Shown: positions 1 to 8,971 of the stretch, in pieces
How the letters are laid out: every line of letters begins with the position of its first letter
Numbering within the stretch: position 1 is the first letter of the stretch
Source of the DNA: [Flexibacter] sp. ATCC 35103
GTDB taxonomy: Bacteria; Bacteroidota; Bacteroidia; Flavobacteriales; Flavobacteriaceae
NCBI RefSeq assembly: GCF_001975985.1
Contig: NZ_MTQF01000010.1
Span: 124,001 to 188,000 of the forward strand
Length of the DNA stretch: 64,000 bases
Reading direction: 5' to 3'
Translations under genes and position numbers: made by a program
The notes under the pieces: generated by a model
Told to the model about the DNA's origin: nothing
Database searches by the model: none
The model's input: the letters and a program-made list of their open reading frames with translations, nothing else

Positions 1-1
1 T

Positions 2-61
2 ATTATTACTTCTGTCTTTGTTGTCAATGTGATTCACACATCTGCACTGGGAATGGTATAA
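2..61 (+). CDS. 3' part of a putative Ile/Val-rich leader peptide of the ilv operon
   Basis: The frame starting at base 2 is open to a TAA at 59-61 and its 19 visible residues read IITSVFVVNVIHTSALGMV. Nine of the 19 are Ile, Val or Leu, the end products of the downstream operon. It lies 24 bases before a strong terminator hairpin and 84 bases before ilvD. This layout is what is known for ribosome-mediated attenuation leaders of branched-chain operons. The start codon lies outside the window, so the alternative that it is the end of an ordinary gene remains. Confidence 0.55.
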   Translation: MITSVFVVNVIHTSALGMV

Positions 62-84
62 ATATAATTGAAAAACTATATTAG

Positions 85-115
85 AAACCTTCCAAATACT
101 GGAAGGTTTTTTTTT
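85..115 (+). terminator. attenuator terminator upstream of ilvD
   Basis: Perfect 10-bp stem, AAACCTTCCA (85-94) with TGGAAGGTTT (100-109), 5-base loop, then a run of T to 115. It sits between the Ile/Val-rich leader ORF and the ilvD start, so it would stop transcription before the operon unless the leader ribosome stalls. The antiterminator pairing was not resolved because the 5' part of the leader is outside the window. Confidence 0.75.
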
Positions 116-144
116 GAATAAAAATTAAAATAAAATAATACATA

Positions 145-1818
145 ATGGAATTAAATAAGTACAGCAAAACCATCACTCAAGATCAAACACAACCTGCAGC
201 GCAAGCCATGTTGTACGGTATTGGTTTAACTGAAGAAGATTTGAAAAAAGCACAAGTAGGTATTGTGAGCATGGGTTACGATGGTAACACGTGCAACATG
301 CACTTGAATGATCTTGCAAAAGATGTTAAGAAAGGTGTTTGGGATGCAAATTTGGTCGGACTTATTTTTAATACCATTGGTGTAAGTGACGGAATTTCGA
401 ATGGTACTGAAGGAATGCGTTATTCATTGGTTTCCCGTGATGTAATTGCAGATTCTATCGAAACAGTTGTGGGAGCACAATGGTACGATGGTGTAATTGC
501 TATTCCTGGTTGTGATAAAAATATGCCAGGAGCATTAATCGCAATGGGAAGATTAAACCGCCCGTCGATGATGGTATACGGAGGTTCAATTCACTCTGGA
601 AAATGGAAAGGTGAATCTTTAAATATTGTTTCGGCTTTTGAAGCTTTAGGAAAAAAAGTAAAAGGAGAAATTACTCCGGAAGATTTTAAAGGAGTAATTC
701 AAAATGCATGTCCTGGTGCTGGTGCTTGTGGCGGAATGTATACGGCAAATACAATGTCGTCTGCAATTGAGGCATTAGGAATGAGTTTACCATACAGTTC
801 ATCAAATCCGGCTCTAAGTCAGGAAAAAAGAGATGAATGTCTTGCTGCGGGAGAAGCTATTAAAATATTATTAGAAAAAGATATTAAGCCAAGAGACATT
901 ATGACTCGCAAAGCTTTTGAAAATGCAATAACAATCGTTGCAGTTTTAGGAGGTTCTACAAATGCAGTTATGCATTTAATCGCTATGGCTCATGCTGTTG
1001 ACATCGAAATAACTTTAGATGATTTTCAGGCAATCAATGACAGAACACCAGTATTGGCAGATATGAAGCCAAGTGGTAAATATATGATGGAGGATATTCA
1101 TGAAGTTGGAGGAATTCCTTCAGTAATGAAATATTTATTGAAAGCGGGATTAATTCACGGAGATTGTTTAACGGTAACCGGAAAAACTGTAGCTGAGAAT
1201 TTAGCTTCTACACCGGATTTACAAGATGGTCAGGAAGTAATTCATGAAATACAAAAAGCATTAAAACCAACAGGAAATATTCAGGTTTTATACGGAAATC
1301 TTGCTTCTGAAGGTGCTGTTGCAAAAATCAGCGGAAAAGAAGGAGAATATTTCGAAGGTCCTGCTGTAGTTTTTGAAGGAGAATTTGAAGTAATTCCGGG
1401 TCTTGAGGCCGGAAAAATAAAACCGGGTAATGTAGTCGTCATCAGGTATTGTGGACCAAAAGGTGGTCCGGGGATGCCTGAAATGCTAAAACCTACATCG
1501 GCAATTATTGGAGCCGGATTAGGAAGTACGTGTGCTCTTATTACAGACGGCAGGTTCTCTGGAGGTTCACATGGCTTTGTCGTAGGACACATAACACCAG
1601 AGGCTTATGATGGTGGCGGTATTGCTTTAGTTAAAGATGGTGATTTAATCGCGATCGATGCTGTAAAAAATACAATCGACCTGAAAATTTCCGAAGAAGA
1701 ATTTGCAGCCAGAAAAGCGGCTTGGGTACAACCACCGTTGAAAGTTACAAAAGGAGTTTTGCTTAAATACGCCAGATCGGTTTCAAGCGCATCTACAGGT
1801 TGCGTTACCGATAAATAA
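145..1818 (+). CDS. ilvD: dihydroxy-acid dehydratase
   Basis: Dehydrates 2,3-dihydroxy-isovalerate and 2,3-dihydroxy-3-methylvalerate to the 2-oxo acids, the step before transamination to valine and isoleucine; cytosolic. The 557 residues show the family signatures PGCDKNMPG (around C123) and ACPGAGACGGMYTANTM (C195), plus C50 in GYDGNTCN. The three cysteines are spaced as expected for the iron-sulfur cluster ligands, and the length fits the 2Fe-2S type. The ATG at 145 follows the attenuator terminator. It is the first gene of a four-gene operon; ilvB starts 68 bases after the stop. An inverted repeat (ATCAATTGCGATTTT with its complement, about 1841-1870) lies in that gap and could modulate expression between genes. 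Identification is secure. Confidence 0.97.
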   Translation: MELNKYSKTITQDQTQPAAQAMLYGIGLTEEDLKKAQVGIVSMGYDGNTCNMHLNDLAKDVKKGVWDANLVGLIFNTIGVSDGISNGTEGMRYSLVSRDVIADSIETVVGAQWYDGVIAIPGCDKNMPGALIAMGRLNRPSMMVYGGSIHSGKWKGESLNIVSAFEALGKKVKGEITPEDFKGVIQNACPGAGACGGMYTANTMSSAIEALGMSLPYSSSNPALSQEKRDECLAAGEAIKILLEKDIKPRDIMTRKAFENAITIVAVLGGSTNAVMHLIAMAHAVDIEITLDDFQAINDRTPVLADMKPSGKYMMEDIHEVGGIPSVMKYLLKAGLIHGDCLTVTGKTVAENLASTPDLQDGQEVIHEIQKALKPTGNIQVLYGNLASEGAVAKISGKEGEYFEGPAVVFEGEFEVIPGLEAGKIKPGNVVVIRYCGPKGGPGMPEMLKPTSAIIGAGLGSTCALITDGRFSGGSHGFVVGHITPEAYDGGGIALVKDGDLIAIDAVKNTIDLKISEEEFAARKAAWVQPPLKVTKGVLLKYARSVSSASTGCVTDK

Positions 1819-1886
1819 TTTTACAACAACATATCAAAATCAATTGCGATTTTAATTAAAATCGCAATTGATAAAAAAAATATACT

Positions 1887-3575
1887 ATGAAAATATCAGG
1901 GGCAGAAGCCGTTATAAGATGTTTATTAGCAGAAGGAGTAGATTTGGTTTACGGATATCCGGGAGGAGCCATAATGCCGGTTTACGACGAATTGTATAAA
2001 TTTCAAGATCAGTTACACCATGTTTTAGTACGTCACGAACAAGGTGCAACTCATGCAGCTCAAGGGTATGCAAGAGCTACAGGAAAAGTTGGGGTTGCAA
2101 TTGCAACTTCAGGACCGGGTGCTACAAATTTAGTGACCGGAATTGCAGATGCGCAAATTGATTCAACTCCTATGGTTTGTATTACCGGACAAGTAGGGAA
2201 ACATTTATTAGGTTCTGATGCTTTTCAGGAAACTGATATTATCGGGATTTCGACTCCGGTAACCAAATGGAATTATCAGGTTACAGAAGCATCTGAAATT
2301 CCTGAAATTATTGCAAAAGCATTCTATATTGCTCGTTCTGGACGCCCGGGACCTGTATTGATTGATATTACTAAAAACGCTCAGTTTGATGAGTTCGAAT
2401 TTAGTTATGAAAAATGTACGGGAATCAGAAGTTATGTTCCGGTTCCGAAATTAAAATTAGATAAAGTGGCCGAAGCTGCTGCTTTAATCAATAGTGCAAA
2501 AAAACCTTTTATTGTTTTTGGTCAGGGAATTATTCTTGGTCAGGCCGAAGAACAACTGAAAGCTTTTATCGAGAAATCAGGAATCCCTGCAGGGTGGACT
2601 ATTCTTGGACTTTCGGCTTTACCAACAGATCATCCGCTAAACGTAGGAATGTTAGGAATGCACGGAAACTATGGTCCAAATATGTTAACCAACGAATGTG
2701 ATGTTTTAATCGCGTTAGGAATGCGTTTTGATGATCGTGTAACGGGAAATTTAAATACGTATGCAAAACAGGCAAAAGTAATTCACTTTGAAATTGATCC
2801 TGCAGAAATTGATAAAAACGTAAAAACAGAAGTTGCGGTTTTAGGAGATGTAAAAGAAGCCTTAAATGCATTATTACCTTTAATTGATGCGAAATCGCAT
2901 GATTTATGGCATAATGAGTTTAAAGAACTGCATAAAATAGAAGTAGAATCTGTTATAAATGAAGAGTTAAATCCAACGAATGGTAAAGGGATTTCAATGG
3001 GAGAAACGATGGAAATGATTAATAAACACTCAAAAGGTGATGCGATTATTGTTTCAGATGTTGGTCAGCACCAAATGTTTGCGTGTCGTTATGCTAAATT
3101 TAATTCAACCAAAAGTAATATTACTTCAGGAGGTTTAGGAACAATGGGATTCGCGCTTCCAGCTGCAATTGGAGCAAAAATGGGAAGACCGGATCGTGAA
3201 GTTGTGGCGATTATTGGAGATGGTGGATTCCAGATGACTATTCAGGAATTAGGAACAATTTTTCAGACTAAAGTTCCGGTAAAAATTGTGATCCTAAACA
3301 ATGAGTTCTTAGGAATGGTGCGTCAATGGCAAGAGTTGTTTTTTGATAACCGATATGCATCGACAAATATGATCAATCCAAATTTTGTTGCTATTGCAGA
3401 AGGATATTACATTAAATCTAAAAAAGTAACCCAAAGAGAGGATTTAGATGCAGCTGTCGCAGAAATGATGGCTTCAAAAGATTCTTATTTCTTAGAAGTT
3501 ATGGTAGAAAAAGAGAATAATGTATTCCCAATGATTCCAACAGGAGCATGTGTTTCTGAAATTAGATTAAGCTAA
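1887..3575 (+). CDS. ilvB: acetolactate synthase large (catalytic) subunit
   Basis: Thiamine-diphosphate enzyme that condenses two pyruvates, or pyruvate and 2-oxobutyrate, into acetohydroxy acids, the committed step of branched-chain amino acid synthesis. The 562-residue chain has the N-terminal pyrimidine-binding domain with the catalytic glutamate at E51 (VRHEQGATHAAQGYAR), the central FAD-type domain, and the C-terminal ThDP motif GDGGFQMTIQELGT...LNNE. Length is normal. It lies between ilvD and the regulatory subunit ilvN, in the same direction. Feedback inhibition by valine would act through IlvN (family knowledge). Confidence 0.97.
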   Translation: MKISGAEAVIRCLLAEGVDLVYGYPGGAIMPVYDELYKFQDQLHHVLVRHEQGATHAAQGYARATGKVGVAIATSGPGATNLVTGIADAQIDSTPMVCITGQVGKHLLGSDAFQETDIIGISTPVTKWNYQVTEASEIPEIIAKAFYIARSGRPGPVLIDITKNAQFDEFEFSYEKCTGIRSYVPVPKLKLDKVAEAAALINSAKKPFIVFGQGIILGQAEEQLKAFIEKSGIPAGWTILGLSALPTDHPLNVGMLGMHGNYGPNMLTNECDVLIALGMRFDDRVTGNLNTYAKQAKVIHFEIDPAEIDKNVKTEVAVLGDVKEALNALLPLIDAKSHDLWHNEFKELHKIEVESVINEELNPTNGKGISMGETMEMINKHSKGDAIIVSDVGQHQMFACRYAKFNSTKSNITSGGLGTMGFALPAAIGAKMGRPDREVVAIIGDGGFQMTIQELGTIFQTKVPVKIVILNNEFLGMVRQWQELFFDNRYASTNMINPNFVAIAEGYYIKSKKVTQREDLDAAVAEMMASKDSYFLEVMVEKENNVFPMIPTGACVSEIRLS

Positions 3576-3585
3576 AGAAAAAAAG

Positions 3586-3640
3586 TTTCAAGTTTTAAGT
3601 TTCACGTTGCATAACCTGAAACCTGAAACAAGAAAAACTT
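3586..3640. repeat. GTTTCA/TGAAAC palindromic intergenic repeat
   Basis: The ilvB-ilvN gap holds GTTTCA-c-GTT (3599-3608) pairing with AAC-c-TGAAAC (3613-3622), flanked by further copies of the same hexamers. The same words recur at 17018-17074, 17259-17304 and 30357-30385. It looks like a dispersed intergenic palindrome inserted inside an operon, where it could act as an RNA hairpin. Confidence 0.6.
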
Positions 3641-3653
3641 TAAACAAAATAAC

Positions 3654-4175
3654 ATGGAAGATAAAACATTTACCATATCGGTATACTCAGAAAATAACGT
3701 GGGTTTGTTAAATAGAATATCAGGAATATTCTTAAAGCGTCACATTAATATATTAAGTCTAAACGTTTCAGAATCAGAAATAGAGAATGTTTCAAGATTT
3801 ATTATTGTTGTAGATACAACTGAAAAATGGGTTAAGAATATTGTAGGTCAAATAGAAAAACAAATTGAAGTAATAAAAGCATTTTATCATACAGATGAAG
3901 AAACGATTTATCTTGAAAATGCTTTGTTTAAAATCGCTTCAAGTTTGTTGTTTGATGAAAAACAAATTCAGAATATCATCAAAGAAAGCCAGGCGACAAT
4001 TGTAACGGTTTCGAGAGATTTCTTTGTAATATCAAAATCAGGAAGACGTTCTGAAATTGAAGAATTATATGCAAAATTTAAACCTTACGGCATTATGCAA
4101 TTTGTACGTTCGGGCAGAATATCAGTTTCTAAAGAAAAAATGGAAATTTCAACATTATTAGAAACATTCAAATAG
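3654..4175 (+). CDS. ilvN: acetolactate synthase small (regulatory) subunit
   Basis: Regulatory partner of IlvB. The N-terminal ACT domain (about residues 4-75) begins FTISVYSENNVGLLNRISGIF and continues with INILSLNVSESE, the typical valine-binding fold. The C-terminal domain (about 85-165) contains VSRDFFVISKSGRRSEIEELYAKFKPYG, as in IlvN/IlvH proteins. At 173 residues it is normal. It lies 78 bases after ilvB and 65 before ilvC, transcribed with them. Confidence 0.95.
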   Translation: MEDKTFTISVYSENNVGLLNRISGIFLKRHINILSLNVSESEIENVSRFIIVVDTTEKWVKNIVGQIEKQIEVIKAFYHTDEETIYLENALFKIASSLLFDEKQIQNIIKESQATIVTVSRDFFVISKSGRRSEIEELYAKFKPYGIMQFVRSGRISVSKEKMEISTLLETFK

Positions 4176-4240
4176 TATCATTTTAGTTTCCTTATTAATC
4201 AATTATCAAATTACACATTCATTAAATATTAAAAAAGAAA

Positions 4241-5710
4241 ATGGCAAATTATTTCAATACATTACCACTTAGATTACAATTAGAACAGTTAGGAGTTTGC
4301 GAATTTATGGAGCAATCAGAATTTGCAGACGGGATTTCAGCATTAGCAGGAAAAAAAGTTGTTATTGTAGGTTGTGGTGCGCAAGGTTTGAATCAAGGTT
4401 TAAACATGAGAGATTCTGGTTTGGATATTTCATATGCATTACGTGCAGATGCAATCGCTGAAAAAAGAGCATCTTATAAAAATGCTACTGAAAACGGTTT
4501 TACTGTAGGTACTTATGAAGAATTAATTCCAACTGCAGATTTAGTTTGTAACCTTACTCCGGATAAACAACATACTGCTGTGGTTACCGCTATTATGCCA
4601 TTAATGAAACAAGGTTCGACTTTAGCATATTCTCACGGTTTTAATATCGTTGAAGAAGGAATGCAGATTCGTAAAGATATAACCGTAATTATGTGTGCGC
4701 CTAAATGTCCTGGTTCTGAAGTTCGTGAAGAATACAAAAGAGGATTTGGTGTACCAACTTTAATTGCTGTTCACCCGGAAAATGATCCAAACGGTTTTGG
4801 TTTAGATCAGGCAAAAGCTTACGCTGTAGCAACTGGAGGACATAAAGCAGGAGTTTTAAAATCATCATTCGTAGCCGAAGTAAAATCAGATTTAATGGGC
4901 GAGCAAACGATCCTTTGCGGATTATTGCAAACCGGATCTATTTTATGTTTTGATAAAATGGTCGAAAAAGGAATCGAGCCTGCATATGCTTCAAAATTAA
5001 TTCAATACGGATGGGAAACTATCACAGAAGCTTTGAAACATGGTGGTATCACCAATATGATGGATCGTCTTTCTAATCCTGCAAAAATTGAAGCTTATGA
5101 AATTGCAGAAGAATTAAAAGACATCATGCGTCCATTGTTCCAAAAACACCAGGATGATATTATTTCAGGAGAATTCTCCAGAACTATGATGATCGACTGG
5201 GCTAATGACGATAAAAACTTATTGACTTGGAGAGCTGCTACAGGAGAAACTAATTTTGAGAAAACTGCTCCTACAGACGCTCCAATTTCTGAACAAGAAT
5301 ATTTTGATAATGGAGTTTTAATGATTGCAATGGTTAAAGCTGGTGTAGAATTGGCTTTCGAAACAATGACAGAAGCAGGAATTATCGAAGAATCAGCTTA
5401 TTATGAGTCATTACACGAATTACCTTTGATTGCAAATACAATTGCAAGAAAAAAATTATTTGAAATGAACCGTGTTATTTCGGATACTGCAGAATATGGT
5501 TGTTATTTATTTGACCATGCTTGTAAACCGTTATTAACTGAATTTATGAAAACTGTTGAAACAAACGTTATAGGAAAACCATTCTCAACTTCAAACGGAG
5601 TAGATAATGCTATTTTAATTGCAGTAAACAAAGAAATTCGTCAACATCCTATCGAAGAAGTAGGAGCATGGTTGAGAGAATCAATGACTGCAATGAAAAA
5701 AATTGGATAA
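4241..5710 (+). CDS. ilvC: ketol-acid reductoisomerase, class II (long form)
   Basis: Mg- and NAD(P)H-dependent isomerisation and reduction of acetohydroxy acids to dihydroxy acids, between IlvBN and IlvD in the pathway. The Rossmann motif VVIVGCGAQGLNQGLN lies at about residues 40-55. The 489-residue length, with a duplicated C-terminal knotted domain, places it in class II, as in E. coli, rather than the roughly 330-residue class I. Acidic metal-site stretches such as DLMGEQTILCG are visible. It is the last ilv gene in this run; no ilvA or leu genes follow in the window. Confidence 0.97.
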   Translation: MANYFNTLPLRLQLEQLGVCEFMEQSEFADGISALAGKKVVIVGCGAQGLNQGLNMRDSGLDISYALRADAIAEKRASYKNATENGFTVGTYEELIPTADLVCNLTPDKQHTAVVTAIMPLMKQGSTLAYSHGFNIVEEGMQIRKDITVIMCAPKCPGSEVREEYKRGFGVPTLIAVHPENDPNGFGLDQAKAYAVATGGHKAGVLKSSFVAEVKSDLMGEQTILCGLLQTGSILCFDKMVEKGIEPAYASKLIQYGWETITEALKHGGITNMMDRLSNPAKIEAYEIAEELKDIMRPLFQKHQDDIISGEFSRTMMIDWANDDKNLLTWRAATGETNFEKTAPTDAPISEQEYFDNGVLMIAMVKAGVELAFETMTEAGIIEESAYYESLHELPLIANTIARKKLFEMNRVISDTAEYGCYLFDHACKPLLTEFMKTVETNVIGKPFSTSNGVDNAILIAVNKEIRQHPIEEVGAWLRESMTAMKKIG

Positions 5711-5741
5711 TAAATTGGGAATTACCACACATTTGAATGTG

Positions 5742-6045
5742 GGATTTGCACTGTATCTCTGTTTTATGTAATATTTTGAATTAGTAAGCACTTATTAAGA
5801 AAAATGGATATAGATGCATATTGCATTCACTTAACTTCTGCAAGCAAGTAAGTTAAGTGAAGCTAATCCCTAATGAAGGGGTATATTTAGTAAAATAGAT
5901 ATACTTGTTGAAGTTTCATTTTAATTAATAAAGATGCTGCTATTTTCAAAATAGAACACGGCAGTGTAATACAGAATTACTGAATTAATTGTTATTGAAA
6001 TTGTTAAAAATAAAAGGCATGGTATTCATTTATCGTGCCTTTTTT
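5742..6045 (+). ncRNA. candidate structured RNA between ilvC and acs
   Basis: No credible ORF lies here, but stable stems follow each other: TTCACTTAACTT (5826-5837) with AAGTTAAGTGAA (5850-5861), a perfect 12 bp; GTATATTTA (5881-5889) with TAGATATAC (5896-5904), one mismatch; and GTAAT (5966-5970) with ATTAC (5976-5980). An outer pairing of AATTAAT near 5932 with ATTAATT near 5985 could enclose the last one. The stretch ends in a terminator at 6012-6045, and a weak promoter-like TTTG...TAATATTTTG sits near 5745-5780. It could be a small RNA or the ilvC 3' UTR. I cannot assign a known family. Confidence 0.45.
6012..6045 (+). terminator. rho-independent terminator after the ilvC/RNA region
   Basis: Stem AAAAGGCA (6012-6019) with TGCCTTTT (6036-6043) and a T-run to 6045. 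It closes the ilv operon transcript or the candidate small RNA before acs. Confidence 0.75.
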
Positions 6046-6205
6046 GTGACATGCTTTTTTGTTCTTAAAAGTAAAAATTTATAGTAAATGCAGAAAAAAT
6101 CCATATTTTTTCTAATATGTGTTTTTTTTAGATAAAATTTATGAATTAAATAATTTTAAGAATACGTTGATATTTAATACATTTATAAAAAAATTCCAAA
6201 AACAT

Positions 6206-8116
6206 ATGAGTTATTATAAAATTGAAAATTTAGAACAATATTTTAAACATTACAATAAGTCAATAAGGGAACCAAGGAAATTTTGGGGGAAGATAGCTGA
6301 AGAAAATTTTACTTGGTACCAACAATGGGAAAAAGTAGTAGATTTTAATATGGCTGATGCCGAAGTGAAATGGTTTACTGAAGCAAAAGTTAATATAACC
6401 AAAAATTGCATCGATAGACACTTAAGTAAAAGAGGAGAAAAAACGGCCATTATTTTTGAACCAAATGATCCTTCTGATAGTGCTTTACATATAACGTATA
6501 ACGAATTATACGAAAGAGTTTCAAAAATGGCGAATGTTTTGCGTGAGCAAGGTGTTCGTAAAGGCGATAGAGTTTGTATTTATTTGCCTATGATTCCTGA
6601 GTTGGCCGTTTCGGTTTTAGCTTGTGCGAGAATTGGGGCAATTCACTCGGTTATTTTTGCAGGATTTTCAGCTTCTGCAGTTTCTGCAAGAATTAATGAT
6701 TGCGAATGCAAGATGGTAATTACTTCTGATGGAGGTTACAGAGGAAATAAAACGATAGATTTAAAAGGAATTGTAGATGAAGCATTAGAAACCTGTCCAT
6801 CTGTTACTAAAGTTTTGGTTGCAAAAAGAACCAATACAAACATCAAAATGAAAGAAGGCCGTGACGAATATTTACAGCCTTTATTAGATGCGGCTTTAGA
6901 TAATAGTGTTGCTGAAATCATGGATGCCGAAGATCCCTTGTTTATTTTATATACTTCAGGATCAACTGGTAAACCAAAAGGAATGGTACATACTACGGCC
7001 GGATATATGGTTTACACTGCTTATACATTTAAAAATGTTTTTAGTCACGAAGAAAATGATATTTTCTGGTGTACAGCAGATATTGGCTGGATTACAGGTC
7101 ACTCATATATTTTATACGGACCTTTATTAAATGGAGGAACTACAGTAATTTTTGAAGGAGTTCCATCTTATCCGGATTTTAGCCGTTTTTGGGATATTAT
7201 CGAAAAACATAAAATCACACAATTCTATACAGCACCAACAGCAATTCGTTCTTTAGCAAAAGAAAGCTTAGATTATATTCAAAAATATCCTCTAAAATCG
7301 CTTAAAGTTATTGGATCTGTTGGAGAGCCAATCAACGAAGAGGCCTGGCACTGGTTTAATGACCACGTGGGAGATAAAAGATGTCCTGTTGTAGATACTT
7401 GGTGGCAAACAGAAACTGGCGGAATCATGATTTCTCCTATCGCTTTTGTAACACCAACAAAACCAACATACGCCACTTTACCATTACCGGGAATTCAGCC
7501 TGTGTTAATGGATGAAAAAAGAAATGAGATCGAAGGAAATCAGGTTGTAGGTAGTTTGTGTATTAAATTTCCATGGCCGGGAATCGCCAGAACAATCTGG
7601 GGAGATCACCAACGTTATAAAGACACTTATTTCTCTGCTTTCCCTGGGAAATATTTCACAGGAGACGGAGCTTTAAGAGATGAAGTTGGATATTATAGAA
7701 TTACCGGTAGAGTAGATGATGTTGTAATTGTTTCAGGCCATAATTTAGGAACAGCTCCTATCGAAGATGCGATCAACGAACATCCTGCAGTAGCTGAATC
7801 TGCCATTGTTGGATTTCCACATGATATCAAAGGAAATGCTTTATACGGTTACGTAATTCTAAAAGAAACCGGAGAAGTTAGAAATAAAGAGAATCTGTCT
7901 AAAGAGATTAATCAATATATTTCTGATCATATTGGACCAATTGCAAAACTGGATAAAATTCAGTTTGTGTCTGGATTACCAAAAACGCGTTCAGGAAAAA
8001 TTATGCGTAGAATTTTACGTAAAATAGCCGAAGGAGATTTTTCTAATTTTGGAGATACTTCAACACTATTAAATCCTGAAGTTGTAGAAGAAATCACAAA
8101 AGAAAGAATTTCTTAA
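6206..8116 (+). CDS. acs: acetyl-CoA synthetase (AMP-forming)
   Basis: Activates acetate to acetyl-CoA via acetyl-AMP. The start at 6206 (MSYYKIENLEQYFKHY) gives 636 residues and the normal N-terminal ACAS domain; an upstream in-frame start at 6119 would add 29 AT-rich residues unlike the family. Visible motifs are the adenylation P-loop YTSGSTGKPKG, WWQTETGG, and the C-terminal PKTRSGKIMRRILRK, whose lysine is the residue acetylated to silence Acs in other bacteria. Downstream, in the opposite direction, lie the DUF294 signalling protein and the DnaQ-like gene, a combination also found near acs/actP in other bacteria. Confidence 0.96.
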   Translation: MSYYKIENLEQYFKHYNKSIREPRKFWGKIAEENFTWYQQWEKVVDFNMADAEVKWFTEAKVNITKNCIDRHLSKRGEKTAIIFEPNDPSDSALHITYNELYERVSKMANVLREQGVRKGDRVCIYLPMIPELAVSVLACARIGAIHSVIFAGFSASAVSARINDCECKMVITSDGGYRGNKTIDLKGIVDEALETCPSVTKVLVAKRTNTNIKMKEGRDEYLQPLLDAALDNSVAEIMDAEDPLFILYTSGSTGKPKGMVHTTAGYMVYTAYTFKNVFSHEENDIFWCTADIGWITGHSYILYGPLLNGGTTVIFEGVPSYPDFSRFWDIIEKHKITQFYTAPTAIRSLAKESLDYIQKYPLKSLKVIGSVGEPINEEAWHWFNDHVGDKRCPVVDTWWQTETGGIMISPIAFVTPTKPTYATLPLPGIQPVLMDEKRNEIEGNQVVGSLCIKFPWPGIARTIWGDHQRYKDTYFSAFPGKYFTGDGALRDEVGYYRITGRVDDVVIVSGHNLGTAPIEDAINEHPAVAESAIVGFPHDIKGNALYGYVILKETGEVRNKENLSKEINQYISDHIGPIAKLDKIQFVSGLPKTRSGKIMRRILRKIAEGDFSNFGDTSTLLNPEVVEEITKERIS

Positions 8117-8136
8117 TTCTGAAAATAGATAGTAAT

Positions 8137-8170
8137 AAAAAAGCCTCTTAAGAAATTAAGAGGCTTTTTT
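8137..8170 (+). terminator. terminator of acs
   Basis: Perfect stem AAAAAAGCCTCTTA (8137-8150) with TAAGAGGCTTTTTT (8157-8170), 6-base loop, 20 bases after the acs stop codon. Confidence 0.88.
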
Positions 8171-8204
8171 ATATTTGAAATTGTATGACTTAATATTTGT
8201 CTGA

Positions 8205-8363
8205 CTGAGCGAAGTCGAAGTTTTTTTATGCTGAATCAACTTTGCGGGACTTCTCCCGAAGCCTCGGGATCGCTTAGCTTGACAATTACGTAGTTTATGT
8301 GTAAACTACGTAATTTGCAAAAGATTTACAAAAACTTATCTTTTCTTATATCACTTATATGGT
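8205..8363. repeat. composite of intergenic repeats between acs and the DnaQ-like gene
   Basis: Three units stand side by side. A CCCGA...TCGGG hairpin followed by ATCGCTTAGCTTGACAA (8255-8285) matches the unit at 17236-17268. A perfect 14-bp inverted repeat AATTACGTAGTTTA (8284-8297) with its complement (8302-8315) has a TGTG loop. The half-element CTTATATCACTTATATGGT (8345-8363) is the right arm of the palindromic element at 23365-23428. No gene is visible in the 250-base gap. Confidence 0.65.
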
Positions 8364-8372
8364 TAAAAAAAA

Positions 8373-8969
8373 TTATTTAATTCCCAATCTGGATTTTAAT
8401 TTCAAAAACAAAAGTGCAATTTTATAAGCATCTTCAGAAGAAGAATTTCTGTCACTTTTTGGGATTTTGAATATTTCGCTTAAATCGTCTAATGAAAACT
8501 GTTTGTCATTGATATCCATTAATTTGCGATACATCATATCAATATCAAGCGCTTCATTTTTTAAACGTCCACAATCCAGACGCTCAAGTGCAGCATTTAG
8601 CATTTCAATATCAAAATTAATATGATGTCCCACTAAAATAGAATTACCTATAAAATTCACAAACGCTTCAATAGCCTCTGGTTCAGGCATTTTTATCATT
8701 TTGCTTTCGATGATAAACTCATTAGAAAGTCCGTTATCCTGCAGGAATTTATATTGCAGTAAAACAGCCTCGAAATTTTCTTTTATTATAATACTGTCGT
8801 CTACCACTGAAAAAGCTCCCAAAGACAGAATAACATCTTTATTGGGGTTTAATCCCGAAGTTTCTGTAGATAAAACTACGAATCTATTGGGTTTTGCTTC
8901 GAGTTTAGTCAGATAATCTTTCCAGAAATCCGGATACTCTTTGTTGATATTTTTAATCCAGTCTAGCAT
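8373..8969 (-). CDS. DnaQ-like (DEDDh-fold) 3'-5' exonuclease homologue with degraded active site
   Basis: The 198 residues follow the DnaQ fold: Exo I region FVVLSTETSGLNP (31-43), Exo II LVGHHINFDIEMLNAAL, Exo III SDRNSSSEDAYKIALLF. Canonical motif I is D-x-E; here the Asp position is Ser34 while Glu36 is kept. In motif III the catalytic His position is Asn175, with Asp180 kept. Two of the metal or general-base residues are therefore replaced, so it may bind nucleotides or nucleic acid without cleaving. It lies 2 bases downstream of the DUF294 gene, so the two are almost certainly cotranscribed. Fold assignment is firm; loss of activity is inference. Confidence 0.85.
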   Translation of the reverse strand: MLDWIKNINKEYPDFWKDYLTKLEAKPNRFVVLSTETSGLNPNKDVILSLGAFSVVDDSIIIKENFEAVLLQYKFLQDNGLSNEFIIESKMIKMPEPEAIEAFVNFIGNSILVGHHINFDIEMLNAALERLDCGRLKNEALDIDMMYRKLMDINDKQFSLDDLSEIFKIPKSDRNSSSEDAYKIALLFLKLKSRLGIK

Positions 8970-8971
8970 AG

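Noticed and set aside
3586..3640. Terminator inside the ilv operon
   Set aside because: The hairpin has no T-run and matches a dispersed repeat family.
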